DNA of 64,000 nucleotides from UMGS1590 sp036303105 (GTDB lineage Bacteria > Bacillota > Peptococcia > Peptococcales > Peptococcaceae): NCBI GenBank assembly GCA_036303105.1, contig JAXJBF010000103.1, positions 12,976 to 76,975 on the forward strand, in the 5' to 3' direction. The stretch's first letter is position 1, and every line of letters begins with the position of its first letter. The notes beneath the pieces were generated by a model. The model did no database searches and was not told the origin of the DNA. It worked only from the letters and a program-made list of their open reading frames with translations. A program made the translations under genes and the position numbers. Of this stretch, positions 1 through 8,859 are shown in pieces.

Positions 1-468
1 GAGCACTATCGTGCAGAATGGTCAAAGACCACTGAGCAGCTTTACCAAACAGGCAACGACCATGTGGATGCGATGTTAAATGGGCGCGCGGCACAATTTC
101 GCAAGGAGGGGATCGCGGTTACAGTGTCTGGTGCTTTTGCGGGTTCGCTGCGGTTGTCGCCCTTTGATACCTGTGCCATTTTTGCGAACGCTATCGACAA
201 CGCGATCGAGGAAAATATTCGCCTTTCTGACGATCGCTCTCGGTGGCTGCGGTTTACGATTCGTAAAAACCAGCAGTATTATATCGTGACGCTGGAAAAT
301 CCCCTGGCACGTTCTGGCGAGCAGGTAGGGCGTACCAGCAAAGAAGATCCACGCAACCATGGTTTTGGTTTGTTCAGCATTCGTGAAAAAGCAGAAAAGA
401 ATGGTGGCAGCCTACAGATTCAGCGCAGCGAAGATGTGTTTTCGCTTAACATTTTTTTGCCGATATGA
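1..468 (+). CDS. Sensor histidine kinase, GHKL ATPase end (partial)
   Basis: The reading frame is open from base 1, so the gene starts upstream of the window and only about 155 C-terminal residues are visible. These form a GHKL-type ATP-binding domain. There is an N-box (FANAIDNAIEEN), in which the acidic and Asn residues bind Mg-ATP, and a glycine-rich G-box (HGFGLFSIREKAEKNGG). The pattern is that of AgrC/CitA-like kinases that sense a signal through an upstream membrane or sensor region, which is not visible here. A response regulator would be expected upstream. A hairpin terminator follows 26 bases after the stop codon, so this is the last gene of its operon. Confidence 0.8.
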   Translation, partial: EHYRAEWSKTTEQLYQTGNDHVDAMLNGRAAQFRKEGIAVTVSGAFAGSLRLSPFDTCAIFANAIDNAIEENIRLSDDRSRWLRFTIRKNQQYYIVTLENPLARSGEQVGRTSKEDPRNHGFGLFSIREKAEKNGGSLQIQRSEDVFSLNIFLPI

Positions 469-494
469 CCATTCGCTCCACTGGGGGAACATTT

Positions 495-523
495 CGCGAC
501 ACATTTGATGGTGTCGCGTTTTT
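495..523 (+). terminator. Rho-independent terminator
   Basis: CGCGACAC (495-502) pairs with GTGTCGCG (511-518) around an 8-base loop and is followed by a T-run. It ends the sensor kinase transcript. Confidence 0.8.
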
Positions 524-577
524 CTTTGCTATAATCAAACCAATCAATAAGACAATCGGTTTGAAAGGAGAAATAAT

Positions 578-1540
578 ATGTTGACAAAAGATGAAAAACG
601 TTTGGTGCGTAAAGATATTGGCCGCACAAGCCGTTTTGCACTTATTTACACCCTCATTTTATCAGCGATGGCGATAGTGGCTGCTATAGGACTGACGGTA
701 CATCATTTATCGTTTGATCCGGCTGTTTCAATTGCTGAACTGCAAAAAGTTTTGACCCAGCGAAGCGGAGAATTGTCGTTGATTGCGCTTGCTGTAGGTA
801 CGCTTTTTGTGCTCTTGAAACGGCGAGGAAAATTGTTCAGTGAGGATTTGCGCAATCCGGAGCCGCATCCAATATCGCTGAAGGTGCTTTTGGCTTGCGC
901 AGTATTGTTCATGGGTTTTCAGGCACTGAGCAGCGGCATTGATCCCATCATCAAATGGCTTGCGGAGAATCTAGGCTTTTCTTTGTCTACGACTACTGAT
1001 GCTTTGGGTGAGATGCCTGTGACGCCGTTTATGGTGTTGTATGTGGGCTTTTTAGGGCCGATCATGGAGGAAGTGGTCTTCCGTGGTGTGGTCATGAACA
1101 GTTTCAGAAAGTATGGCAAGGGCTTTGCCATTGTAACATCGGCGTTCTTGTTCGGTATTTTTCATGGTGATTTCAATCAGGGACTGTTCGCGTTTGCATG
1201 CGGCTTGATCTTTGGTTATGTGGCGATGGAATATTCCATTAAGTGGTCGATGGTGCTGCACATTTTCAATAACTTTGTGCTTGCCAATGTGCTGGGGCAA
1301 ATCACAGGCATGTTTTCGGAAGACATTCAAACCATTCTTTGGTTTGTAATCTTTGTGGGCATTGGCGGCCTGGGCGGTTTGATTATTTTGCTTAGCAAGC
1401 GCAAAGCCATCGGCAATTATTTGCGTGACAATCGTTCTGTGAAGGGTACCGTGGCTGCGTGCTGGACAACACCAAGTTATCTGCTGTTTATTGTGGTTGA
1501 ACTGGTGATGATGGCACAGGCTTTCTCAAAAATGGGTTAA
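578..1540 (+). CDS. CPBP family intramembrane metalloprotease
   Basis: A 320-residue polytopic membrane protein of the CAAX-protease/bacteriocin-processing (CPBP, Abi) family. The three signature motifs are visible: EEVVFRG (EExxxR) near residue 163, a histidine in GIFHGDFNQG, and HIFNNFVLAN (HxxxN). In the family these glutamates and histidines form the metal site inside the membrane. Family roles include prenyl-protein maturation, bacteriocin immunity and sigma/anti-sigma processing, and the sequence does not show which applies. The start is preceded by GAAAGGAG at good spacing. The gene is monocistronic between two hairpins. A second, shorter CPBP gene lies at 30368-31060. Confidence 0.88.
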   Translation: MLTKDEKRLVRKDIGRTSRFALIYTLILSAMAIVAAIGLTVHHLSFDPAVSIAELQKVLTQRSGELSLIALAVGTLFVLLKRRGKLFSEDLRNPEPHPISLKVLLACAVLFMGFQALSSGIDPIIKWLAENLGFSLSTTTDALGEMPVTPFMVLYVGFLGPIMEEVVFRGVVMNSFRKYGKGFAIVTSAFLFGIFHGDFNQGLFAFACGLIFGYVAMEYSIKWSMVLHIFNNFVLANVLGQITGMFSEDIQTILWFVIFVGIGGLGGLIILLSKRKAIGNYLRDNRSVKGTVAACWTTPSYLLFIVVELVMMAQAFSKMG

Positions 1541-1544
1541 ATAA

Positions 1545-1585
1545 AAAAGTCCGCATTGGAATTCATCCAATGCGGACTTTTGCTT
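1545..1585. terminator. Bidirectional terminator
   Basis: A 16-base arm ending in CCGCATTGGA is followed by loop ATTCA and its complement. It is A-rich on the left and T-rich on the right, so it can serve the CPBP gene on plus and the convergent aro operon on minus. Confidence 0.85.
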
Positions 1586-1601
1586 TGTAAGAAATGGCCT
1601 T

Positions 1602-2036
1602 TTAAGCAAGTACGTGATCGAGAAGATAATCCATGCCTTCCACGTAGCCCTGAATGCCATGGCCAGTGATGGTGTGACAGCAAGCTGCGCGCAGATAGCT
1701 GATCTGGCGGAAATCTTCGCGCTGGCTGACGTCGGAAATATGGATTTCTACCGTTGGAATAGCAACGGCCTTGAGCGCATCCAATAAGGCAACGGAGGTG
1801 TGGGTGTACGCTGCTGGGTTGATGACGATGCCGTCAACAGTGCCGTAACAAGCTTGGATTTTATCCACAAGGTCACCTTCGTGGTTGTTTTGGTAGATTT
1901 CAATGTCGATGCCGCGCTTTGCAGCGTGGTTTTTGATTAGCGTACAGAGATCTTCGTATGTGGTACGGCCGTAAATATCCGGCTCGCGAATACCGAGCAT
2001 GTTCAAATTTGGGCCGTTAATGATGCATAGCTTCAT
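1602..2036 (-). CDS. aroQ: 3-dehydroquinate dehydratase, type II
   Basis: A 144-residue protein catalysing the third shikimate step, dehydration of 3-dehydroquinate to 3-dehydroshikimate. It has the full type II pattern. IINGPNLNMLGIREPDIYG holds the lid Arg and catalytic Tyr, IYQNNHEGDLVDKI follows, VINPAAYTHTSVAL is the Asn/His substrate-binding segment, and EIHISDVSQREDFR ends the core. I chose the ATG at 2036, which has GGAGG six bases upstream and gives the usual family N-terminus; an in-frame ATG 15 codons earlier has no ribosome site. It overlaps the end of the aroE/aroK gene by 20 bases and is the last gene of the aro operon. Confidence 0.95.
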   Translation of the reverse strand: MKLCIINGPNLNMLGIREPDIYGRTTYEDLCTLIKNHAAKRGIDIEIYQNNHEGDLVDKIQACYGTVDGIVINPAAYTHTSVALLDALKAVAIPTVEIHISDVSQREDFRQISYLRAACCHTITGHGIQGYVEGMDYLLDHVLA

Positions 2037-3252
2037 GGAAATCCTCCAATATTTGAGAAACGGTTTGTTCAACGTCATCATTGTTCAAACGATGGTCGGC
2101 AAAATCAGTGTAGCAAGCCAAGCGTTCTTCGTAGAGACGACGCAGTGTGGTTAAGCCACCGGCAGATAGTGGACGTCCGTCGGTTGGTAAAGCTTCCAAT
2201 GGACGTTCAATCCAGTAAATACGGCCGTTTTGACGCAAGAGGTCTTTATTGGCAGGAACGGTGACACTGCCACCGCCGGTGGCAATGACGAGACCATGTT
2301 CTTTGCCGCAGGTGGCAATGGCTTCGGTTTCAACAGCGCGGAAGGCGTCGATGCCGTGGGTGTTGATGTAGTCTGGCACACTGCCGTATGTTTCTTCAAC
2401 CGCACTGTCAATGTCGATGAAGCGGCGGCCGAGGCGTGCAGCAAGCGCTTCGCCAACGGTGGTTTTTCCTACGCCTGGCATGCCAATGAGCACGATGTTT
2501 TCGTCATCTTCCACCATGCGTGACAGAATGGGTGCGATGTGGGCTTCGACATCTTCCAGACCGATGAAATATTTAGCAGCAAATACGGCCTGAGCAACAA
2601 GCATCGGCAATCCATCGCAAACGGTGACACCGCGCCGTTCTGCATCGAGCAGAAAACGGCTGCGGTGTGGATTGTAAATGACATCGAAGCAAGCTTCCAA
2701 GTGCTCGAATCCGTTAAGCTCAATGAGGCGGCTGCCATTGTTTGGATACATGCCGACAGGTGTGGCATTGACGATCACTTCAGCATCATGGTGCAGAGCA
2801 ATGTCGCTGTATGGAACGGCATCATGACGGCCGAAAACGATAACTTCTCGTGCGCCTTTATCAGTGAGCACAGTTGTTACCGTTTTTGATGTGGCACCGT
2901 TGCCAAGAACGAGGCATTTGCGTCCTTCGATGGCAATGCCGGCATTGTCCAGCGCAAAAGCGAGTCCATCGTAATCGGTGTTGGTGCCAAAAAGGCTGCC
3001 GTCTTTGCGCCGAACGATGGTGTTAACGCAGCCGATGCGCTGCGCTTTTTCATCGATCTCGTCGCAGTAGGGCATAACGGTTTCTTTATAGGGAATGGTG
3101 ACGTTGATGCCCTGCCAGTCGCTGCCTTCAAAGAAAGCAGTGATATCCATTGGCTCCACTTCAAAAAGTTGATAGTTGTAATCACCAATTTGTGCATGAA
3201 TCTGTGGAGAAAAACTATGACCTAACGTGCGTCCAAGGAGTCCAAAACTCAT
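2017..3252 (-). CDS. aroE-aroK: Fused shikimate dehydrogenase-shikimate kinase
   Basis: A single 411-residue chain carrying two consecutive pathway enzymes. Residues 1-245 are shikimate dehydrogenase, with LGHSFSPQIH, catalytic Lys in VTIPYKE (about 56), catalytic Asp in NTDYDG (about 93), and the nucleotide loop GNGATSK. Residues 252-411 are shikimate kinase, with Walker A GMPGVGKTT (257-265), DIDSAVEE, FRAVETE, the GGG loop (326-328) and lid Arg in DGRPLS. No linker longer than about ten residues separates them. The start ATG overlaps the pheA stop as ATGA. The fusion is genuine: no in-frame stop or ribosome site marks a separate kinase start, though an internal start cannot be excluded. 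Confidence 0.94.
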   Translation of the reverse strand: MSFGLLGRTLGHSFSPQIHAQIGDYNYQLFEVEPMDITAFFEGSDWQGINVTIPYKETVMPYCDEIDEKAQRIGCVNTIVRRKDGSLFGTNTDYDGLAFALDNAGIAIEGRKCLVLGNGATSKTVTTVLTDKGAREVIVFGRHDAVPYSDIALHHDAEVIVNATPVGMYPNNGSRLIELNGFEHLEACFDVIYNPHRSRFLLDAERRGVTVCDGLPMLVAQAVFAAKYFIGLEDVEAHIAPILSRMVEDDENIVLIGMPGVGKTTVGEALAARLGRRFIDIDSAVEETYGSVPDYINTHGIDAFRAVETEAIATCGKEHGLVIATGGGSVTVPANKDLLRQNGRIYWIERPLEALPTDGRPLSAGGLTTLRRLYEERLACYTDFADHRLNNDDVEQTVSQILEDFHEAMHH

Positions 3253-4385
3253 AGTTCAATCTCCACGTTCTTGTATGCCCCAAGTAGACTGAAAGCTGGG
3301 CAGTCGCGGGACAGTTGGTTGATGATGGCCTGTACTTGTGGTTCGCGAATATTGCTGTCCATATCCATGAAGAAGCGATGGGTGGTGTGATTGCCATCGA
3401 CAATTGGACGGCTTTCCAAAAGGGTCAGGTTGACGCCAAGTGCTGCCAAAGGAGAAAGAACGTCATCAAGGCCGCCAGATACATTTGGTACGGATAACAT
3501 CAGACTGATGCTGTCAGCATCTGGATGGATGCGTGGTGTTTTTGCAAGGCAGATGTAACGGATGTAGTCTCCTGGATTTGCCACTTCCTGACGCAGTACA
3601 TGCAGTTTGTCAGAAATCTCCAGATGTGATGGTACAATCCAGGCAATGAAATCATCGCTAGGTTCTGCAATTTCCCGTCCAATATCTTCGGCGCCTTTTT
3701 CAACAATGTTGCAGTTGAGGGTAGCCAAAAATTCGGAGCAGTGGTAGTAGGAACGACGGTCGACAACCACCGTTTTCAGGCTGGTGAATGGGACGTTGTT
3801 GGCAGCCACCAGTTTGTAGTGGAGGTTGACTTTAATGCCGCGCACGATGTGGCAGGTCTTTTTGAGGAGCAGGTCATAGGTGAGTGCCTTGGCGCCAGAA
3901 CGGTTATCTTCGATAGGGAGGATGCCATACTGGGCAAGACCAAGATTGACAGCATCAACGATCTTCATATCGTTGTTCAGGGTGATGCAGCGTGGGTTGT
4001 CAAACAGCGCCTGTGCCACGGGCAGGTCGTTAGGATCGTCAGTAATGGCAACACTGCCGCTGCTTGGGAATGCGTCGTCGGTAAAGGTTGCAATCACACC
4101 ATTGATGAAGCTTTCATCGGGATCAATGAGCTGAGACTGACGGAAGCGGCTGACGCGGAAGAGGGTTTCGTAGGTTTCGCGCAGCGGTACCACAAGGTCA
4201 GCACTTTTGTCTTCAGTAATATGATCGAGAATCCAGAGTTCGCGGTCACGATCGAGGATTGGCAGGTTGTTAGCTTTCTTATATTCTGCCACTTCTTTGG
4301 AAAGATCGAGACGTTTGACAATGAGATTCAGCAGTTCTTCGTCAACAGCGTTGATTTCAACGCGGATATCATCTAAATTTTTCAT
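3249..4385 (-). CDS. pheA: Chorismate mutase-prephenate dehydratase-like protein with ACT domain
   Basis: A 378-residue P-protein. Residues 1-85 are an AroQ-type chorismate mutase with the Arg, Lys and DRDRE positions intact. Residues 110-282 align with prephenate dehydratase through GILPIEDNRSG and NLHYKLVA. However, the expected TRF motif, whose Thr is catalytic in known enzymes, reads I-R-Y (275-277), and the first glycine-rich motif is not recognisable. Residues 293-370 are an ACT domain with ESRP (324-327), the phenylalanine site of the family. Mutase activity and Phe binding are therefore likely; dehydratase activity is uncertain. It overlaps both neighbours by ATGA. No tyrA is present in the operon. 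Confidence 0.88.
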   Translation of the reverse strand: MKNLDDIRVEINAVDEELLNLIVKRLDLSKEVAEYKKANNLPILDRDRELWILDHITEDKSADLVVPLRETYETLFRVSRFRQSQLIDPDESFINGVIATFTDDAFPSSGSVAITDDPNDLPVAQALFDNPRCITLNNDMKIVDAVNLGLAQYGILPIEDNRSGAKALTYDLLLKKTCHIVRGIKVNLHYKLVAANNVPFTSLKTVVVDRRSYYHCSEFLATLNCNIVEKGAEDIGREIAEPSDDFIAWIVPSHLEISDKLHVLRQEVANPGDYIRYICLAKTPRIHPDADSISLMLSVPNVSGGLDDVLSPLAALGVNLTLLESRPIVDGNHTTHRFFMDMDSNIREPQVQAIINQLSRDCPAFSLLGAYKNVEIEL

Positions 4386-5470
4386 AGTTTGTGCTCCTCC
4401 AATAATAAATCTAAAATAACAATTGCCATCACTGCTTCAACAACCGGGACAGCACGGATAGCAATGCAGGGATCGTGACGACCAGTGATGACGAGCGGTT
4501 CATCAATTTGTTTCGAGAGCGAAACAGTCTGCTGTTCTTTGGAAATGGATGCCGTTGGTTTCATGGCCAGACGAACGGTGATTGGTGCCCCGGAACTGAT
4601 GCCGCCAAGAATGCCGCCAGCATGGTTGGTTACAGGGGTGACGGTACCATTTTTCATGGTAAAAGGATCGTTGTGAACACTGCCGCGCATGGAGACACTG
4701 TCAAAACCAGCACCAAAATCAATTCCCTTGCAGCCAGGAATACCGAATAAGGCTTGCGCCAAACGGTTTTCAATGCCGTCAAACATAGGACCGCCGAGAC
4801 CTACTGGAACACCAATGGCAGCGCCTTGAACGATGGCACCGACGCTGTCGCCGTCGCGAGCCGCTTCTTGAATGGCGTCCTGCATGGCGGTTGCTGCGCC
4901 GTCGTCAAGGGTTGGAAAAGTTTTTTCGGCCATGCTTTCGAGGGTTGCTGCATCAACTGCAACGGCGTCAAAAGCGCTTCCCTGCACATCAGCAACTTGC
5001 AACAGCTGTGCACCAATGTGGATGCCGCGGCGCCGTAAAATTTGTTTGGCCATGCCGCCAGCAATACAGAGCGGCGCTGTAAGGCGACCGGAGAAATGGC
5101 CGCCACCGCGCATGTCGGCGTGGCCTTTATAGTGAACATAGGCGGTGTAGTCAGCGTGTGATGGACGTGGATGATCGAGCAGGTTGGAATAGTCTTTAGA
5201 GCGCTGATTGGTGTTTTCAATGTAAGCCATCAACGGAAAACCTGTGGTTACGCCGTCCATGAGGCCGCAGGCGAAGTGCACAGCATCGGCTTCTTTGCGC
5301 TGGGTGGTGAGTTTGCTAGAACCTGGCGCGCGACGTGCCATGAATTGCGCCAGCTCTGCTTCATCGATGGTTTCGCCTGGCGGCATGCCATCGATTTCCA
5401 CACCGATCATTTTGCCGTGGCTTTCACCAAAAACGGAACAACGGTAGTGCGTGCCGATATTAGATGCCAT
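4382..5470 (-). CDS. aroC: Chorismate synthase
   Basis: A 362-residue enzyme converting 5-enolpyruvylshikimate-3-phosphate to chorismate using reduced FMN. Family signatures are clear: GESHGKMIGVEIDGMPPG near the start, RPSHADYTAYVHYKGH, RGGGHFSGRLTAPLCIAGG, and a GRHDPCIAIRAVPVVEA segment near the end. The start is ATG 5470, with AGGAGG eight bases upstream inside the end of aroA. A GTG three codons earlier lies directly on the ribosome site and is rejected. The stop overlaps pheA by ATGA. All active-site motifs appear intact. Confidence 0.96.
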   Translation of the reverse strand: MASNIGTHYRCSVFGESHGKMIGVEIDGMPPGETIDEAELAQFMARRAPGSSKLTTQRKEADAVHFACGLMDGVTTGFPLMAYIENTNQRSKDYSNLLDHPRPSHADYTAYVHYKGHADMRGGGHFSGRLTAPLCIAGGMAKQILRRRGIHIGAQLLQVADVQGSAFDAVAVDAATLESMAEKTFPTLDDGAATAMQDAIQEAARDGDSVGAIVQGAAIGVPVGLGGPMFDGIENRLAQALFGIPGCKGIDFGAGFDSVSMRGSVHNDPFTMKNGTVTPVTNHAGGILGGISSGAPITVRLAMKPTASISKEQQTVSLSKQIDEPLVITGRHDPCIAIRAVPVVEAVMAIVILDLLLEEHKL

Positions 5471-6719
5471 CACAAACACCTCCTAGGGATGCATAGTCGT
5501 TAAAGAAATGTGGATAAGATTTGCTGACAGCAGCAGCACCATTTAATGTGATTGGAGTGTCGCAGTTCAGCGCTGCGATGGCAGCGGCCATTGCAATGCG
5601 ATGATCGTTGGCGCTGTCTACGGTGCAGCCGCCGCGGAGCTGCTTGACGCCAGTGACGCGCATGGTGTGTTCATCGCTTTCGCAAGGCACGCCCATGGCT
5701 GTCAATATGGCCGAGGTGGTGGCAATGCGGTCGCTTTCTTTGAGGCGCAGGCGCTCAATATCTGTAAATAAAGTGGTGCCTTCAGCTTGTGCAGCAATCA
5801 CAGAAAGAATTGGCAGTGCATCAGGTATTTCTTTGACAGAGATTGTTTGTGCCTGCAATGGTGCTGGACTGATGGTGATGGCACTGTCGCTGACTTGGAC
5901 ATCTGCGCCAAAGCCACGCAGCAATTCAAGGATGACTTTATCGCCTTGGCTGGAGCTGGTATCCAGTCCGGTCATTGTGACGGGAGCGGAAAGGGCACCA
6001 GCAGCCAGGAAAAAAGCTGCATTGGACCAATCGCCTTCAATCACACAGCTACCGTTTTCTGGCAGACGATAGCAGGCATCGGCAGCAACGTGGAAATGGG
6101 TGCCGTCTTCATCAACCAATACGCCAAAACGACGCAGAACATCAAGGGTGAGATCAATGTATGGTCGTGACTGCAGAGGTGTTGTCAGTGTGATGTCGAG
6201 GTCTTCTTTTAACAATGGTGCCGCCAGAAGCAGGCCGGTAAGGTATTGGCTGCTGATATGTCCTGGCAGAGACACAGTACCGCCATGCAGTGGACCGGAA
6301 ATGGTCAGCGGCAAATGATCAGCGGTGGTTGTTGCGCCAAGCTGATGCAAAACATTGAGAATTTCGGAGATTGGTCGTTCTGGCAGTCTCCCTTCACCGA
6401 CAAAATCAGCGCTGATGCCAAGCGCTGCACTCACTGGCAAAAGGAAACGCAGCGTGGAGCCGCTTTCGCAGCAGTTTATGCAGGGGTGGCTGTTGGCACA
6501 ATGGATTGGTGTGATAGAAATGGTGCTGCCGTCCTGGATAATTTCAGCGCCCAGTGCGCGCATGCAGTCGAGGGTTGTATCAATGTCGACCGAGCTTGTA
6601 GGCAGCTGCCATTGAGAGGAACGATTAGCCAGACTTGCTGCAATAAAGAGACGATGAGCCGCTGATTTCGATGGAATGGCAGCGATGGTACCGCTGAGGG
6701 TTGAGGGTGAAAGTTTCAT
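5460..6719 (-). CDS. aroA: 3-phosphoshikimate 1-carboxyvinyltransferase (EPSP synthase)
   Basis: A 419-residue enzyme that joins phosphoenolpyruvate to shikimate-3-phosphate. Visible motifs are IPSKSAAHRLFIAASLA (substrate Lys and Arg), ESGSTLRFLLPV (PEP loop), GHISSQYLTGLLLAAP, and RLRLKESDRI near residue 330 with the catalytic Glu/Arg. Two-domain length is normal. ATG 6719 has AAGGAG at correct spacing. The 36 extra in-frame codons upstream lie in aroB and have no homology value. One base separates it from the aroB stop, and its tail holds the aroC ribosome site. Confidence 0.95.
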   Translation of the reverse strand: MKLSPSTLSGTIAAIPSKSAAHRLFIAASLANRSSQWQLPTSSVDIDTTLDCMRALGAEIIQDGSTISITPIHCANSHPCINCCESGSTLRFLLPVSAALGISADFVGEGRLPERPISEILNVLHQLGATTTADHLPLTISGPLHGGTVSLPGHISSQYLTGLLLAAPLLKEDLDITLTTPLQSRPYIDLTLDVLRRFGVLVDEDGTHFHVAADACYRLPENGSCVIEGDWSNAAFFLAAGALSAPVTMTGLDTSSSQGDKVILELLRGFGADVQVSDSAITISPAPLQAQTISVKEIPDALPILSVIAAQAEGTTLFTDIERLRLKESDRIATTSAILTAMGVPCESDEHTMRVTGVKQLRGGCTVDSANDHRIAMAAAIAALNCDTPITLNGAAAVSKSYPHFFNDYASLGGVCDGI

Positions 6720-6720
6720 A

Positions 6721-7797
6721 TCAAAGCGGCTCCTTTCCAAGCTGGAGCAATTCCAGCAGCGTATCATAGTCAACAGTACGGAGTACACAATCGCCAATAG
6801 CATGTGGTACAACAATTGTGATGGCACTGCTGCCAGCTTTTTTGTCGCGGCGGCAGACTTCTAACATAGCCGTCGCTTCATAGTCACAAGTAATTGGCAG
6901 ATTGTTGGCCAGTAAAGCACGTTCAATGCGTGTAGCCGTGCCAGGTTCACTCCAGCCCTTACGGAGGCAGGCGCGAGCCATCATTGCCAGGCCAATGGCC
7001 ACTGCATGACCGTGGCTGGTGGCAAAATCGGAGAGCTGTTCAATGGCATGGGCGAATGTGTGGCCAAGATTGAGCAGTTGGCGTGTGCCTTTTTCGCGTT
7101 CATCTTCGCTGACAATTTGATTTTTATAAGCAACACAATTTTCAACAATGGCATCCAAGTCTTCGGACGTTTGTGTCAGTTTTTCGCTGGCAATGCGATC
7201 GAAGAGTGAAGGATTATGCAAAACGCCGTATTTGATGCTTTCGGCAACGCCATCAGCAAAATCATGCGTGTTCATCGTAGCAATGCAGTCTACATCGCAA
7301 TAAACCGCCAGAGGCTGATAAAATGCACCGACAAGGTTTTTTCCAGCGTCGATATCAATGGCTGTTTTGCCGCCGACTGAAGAATCAACCGCGGCAAGTA
7401 AAGTCGTTGGTACCTGCACGAAAGGAATACCGCGTTGATAACAAGCCGCTGCAAAGCCACTGAGATCGCCGACAACACCGCCGCCCAGAGCAACGACAAG
7501 ATCACTGCGGTGCAGACCAGCCAGACTCCAATCGTTCATTAACTTTTCGAATACGGGGAAACTTTTACTGGATTCACCAGCCGGCACTACATTTGTCATA
7601 ACACGAAACCCTGCTTCTGAAAGACTCTTTGTCAGACGTTCCAGATAAAGAGGGGCAACGGTTGTGTCACTGACCACCATGGTCTGGCAAGGACGGTGCA
7701 GCTGAGAAAGCATCGCACCGACCTCGTCCAGCAATTGGTGACCAATAGATACCTTGTAAGGCTGGCCGGTTTTTACATCAATGGTTGCAGTGATCAT
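6721..7797 (-). CDS. aroB: 3-dehydroquinate synthase
   Basis: A 358-residue NAD- and metal-dependent enzyme for the second shikimate step. It shows the NAD-binding loop GGGVVGDLSGFAAACYQRG, the PTTLLAAVDSSVGGKTAID segment, and the metal ligands Glu in DGVAESIKYG, His in NLGHTFAHAIE and His in SHGHAVAIG. The start codon overlaps the aroF stop as ATGA, which indicates translational coupling. No anomalies. Confidence 0.96.
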   Translation of the reverse strand: MITATIDVKTGQPYKVSIGHQLLDEVGAMLSQLHRPCQTMVVSDTTVAPLYLERLTKSLSEAGFRVMTNVVPAGESSKSFPVFEKLMNDWSLAGLHRSDLVVALGGGVVGDLSGFAAACYQRGIPFVQVPTTLLAAVDSSVGGKTAIDIDAGKNLVGAFYQPLAVYCDVDCIATMNTHDFADGVAESIKYGVLHNPSLFDRIASEKLTQTSEDLDAIVENCVAYKNQIVSEDEREKGTRQLLNLGHTFAHAIEQLSDFATSHGHAVAIGLAMMARACLRKGWSEPGTATRIERALLANNLPITCDYEATAMLEVCRRDKKAGSSAITIVVPHAIGDCVLRTVDYDTLLELLQLGKEPL

Positions 7798-8810
7798 TGA
7801 TGCAGTTCCTTCTGGCAGAATGCGTGCAGCTTAAGGGCATCTGCAGCCACTTCATCGAAAGTTTCTGGGCGCAAGCACTGTGGGCCATCGCATTTTGCAC
7901 GTTCAGGATCATTGTGTACTTCGATCATAAGGCCATCAGCACCGGCAGCAACAGCAGCCATGCTGAGAGGGCGCACCATGCGGCGAATACCAGCAGCGTG
8001 GCTTGGGTCGATGACGATTGGCAAATGGGTCAGCTCACGCAGCATTGGAACAGCAGAAATATCAAGCGTGTTGCGGGTCTTGGTTTCGAAGGTACGAATA
8101 CCACGTTCGCAGAGAATAACGTTCATGTTGCCGCCAGCCATGATGTATTCAGCGCTCATCAGCCATTCCTGGTAGGTTGCGCAAAGACCGCGTTTAAGCA
8201 GGACGGGCTTGTTCATCTTACCAACTTCCTTGAGCAGATTGAAGTTCTGCATATTGCGAGCGCCGATCTGGAGAATATCGACATCTTCGAACAGTGGCAG
8301 CTGAGAAATATCCATAACTTCAGAAATGATTGGCAGGCCAGTGGCTTCCTTGGCTTTTAAAAGCAGCTGGATGCCTTCAGCGCCCATGCCTTGGAAAGAA
8401 TATGGAGAGGTACGTGGTTTGAAAGCACCGCCGCGAAGAATGGTAGCGCCAGCAGCTTTGACGCGTTGAGCCACTTCGATGATTTGTGGTTCGCTTTCTA
8501 CAGAGCATGGACCAGCGATCAGCGTCAGTGTGCCGCCGCCGATGGTTGCATCGCCAACGTGGATGACGGTGTCTTGCGGATGGAACTTGCGGTTGGCATT
8601 TTTGTAAGGTTCCTGAATGCGGGTGACGCTGTCGACGATTTCCAATGCTTCGATGAGTTCAATATCTACACGGGACGTGTCACCAACCAAACCGATGATG
8701 GAGTAAGAATCACCCTCAGAGAAGTAGAGGTGAAGATCCATGGATTTGAGCCAATCGGTCAGCTGCTGAACTTGTGCCTGGTCTGCGTTTTGTCTGAGTT
8801 TGATAATCAT
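7794..8810 (-). CDS. aroF: DAHP synthase, type I-beta with N-terminal regulatory domain
   Basis: A 338-residue first enzyme of the aromatic pathway, condensing PEP with erythrose-4-phosphate. Residues 1-70 are a ferredoxin-like regulatory domain (MIIKLRQNADQAQVQQL onward) typical of the Bacillota/Thermotoga form. Residues 90-335 are the TIM barrel, with GPCSVES, RGGAFKPRTSPYSFQG, VLLKRG, and IDPSHAAGIR holding metal and phosphate ligands. The N-terminal domain usually gives feedback inhibition by Tyr or Phe. AAAGGAG precedes ATG 8810. It is the first structural gene of the operon and follows a leader region that encodes a Tyr/Phe-rich peptide. Confidence 0.96.
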   Translation of the reverse strand: MIIKLRQNADQAQVQQLTDWLKSMDLHLYFSEGDSYSIIGLVGDTSRVDIELIEALEIVDSVTRIQEPYKNANRKFHPQDTVIHVGDATIGGGTLTLIAGPCSVESEPQIIEVAQRVKAAGATILRGGAFKPRTSPYSFQGMGAEGIQLLLKAKEATGLPIISEVMDISQLPLFEDVDILQIGARNMQNFNLLKEVGKMNKPVLLKRGLCATYQEWLMSAEYIMAGGNMNVILCERGIRTFETKTRNTLDISAVPMLRELTHLPIVIDPSHAAGIRRMVRPLSMAAVAAGADGLMIEVHNDPERAKCDGPQCLRPETFDEVAADALKLHAFCQKELHQ

Positions 8811-8859
8811 TGATAAGTGCTCCTTTCAAATGGGGTGAATGAGAAATAATTATGAGTAC

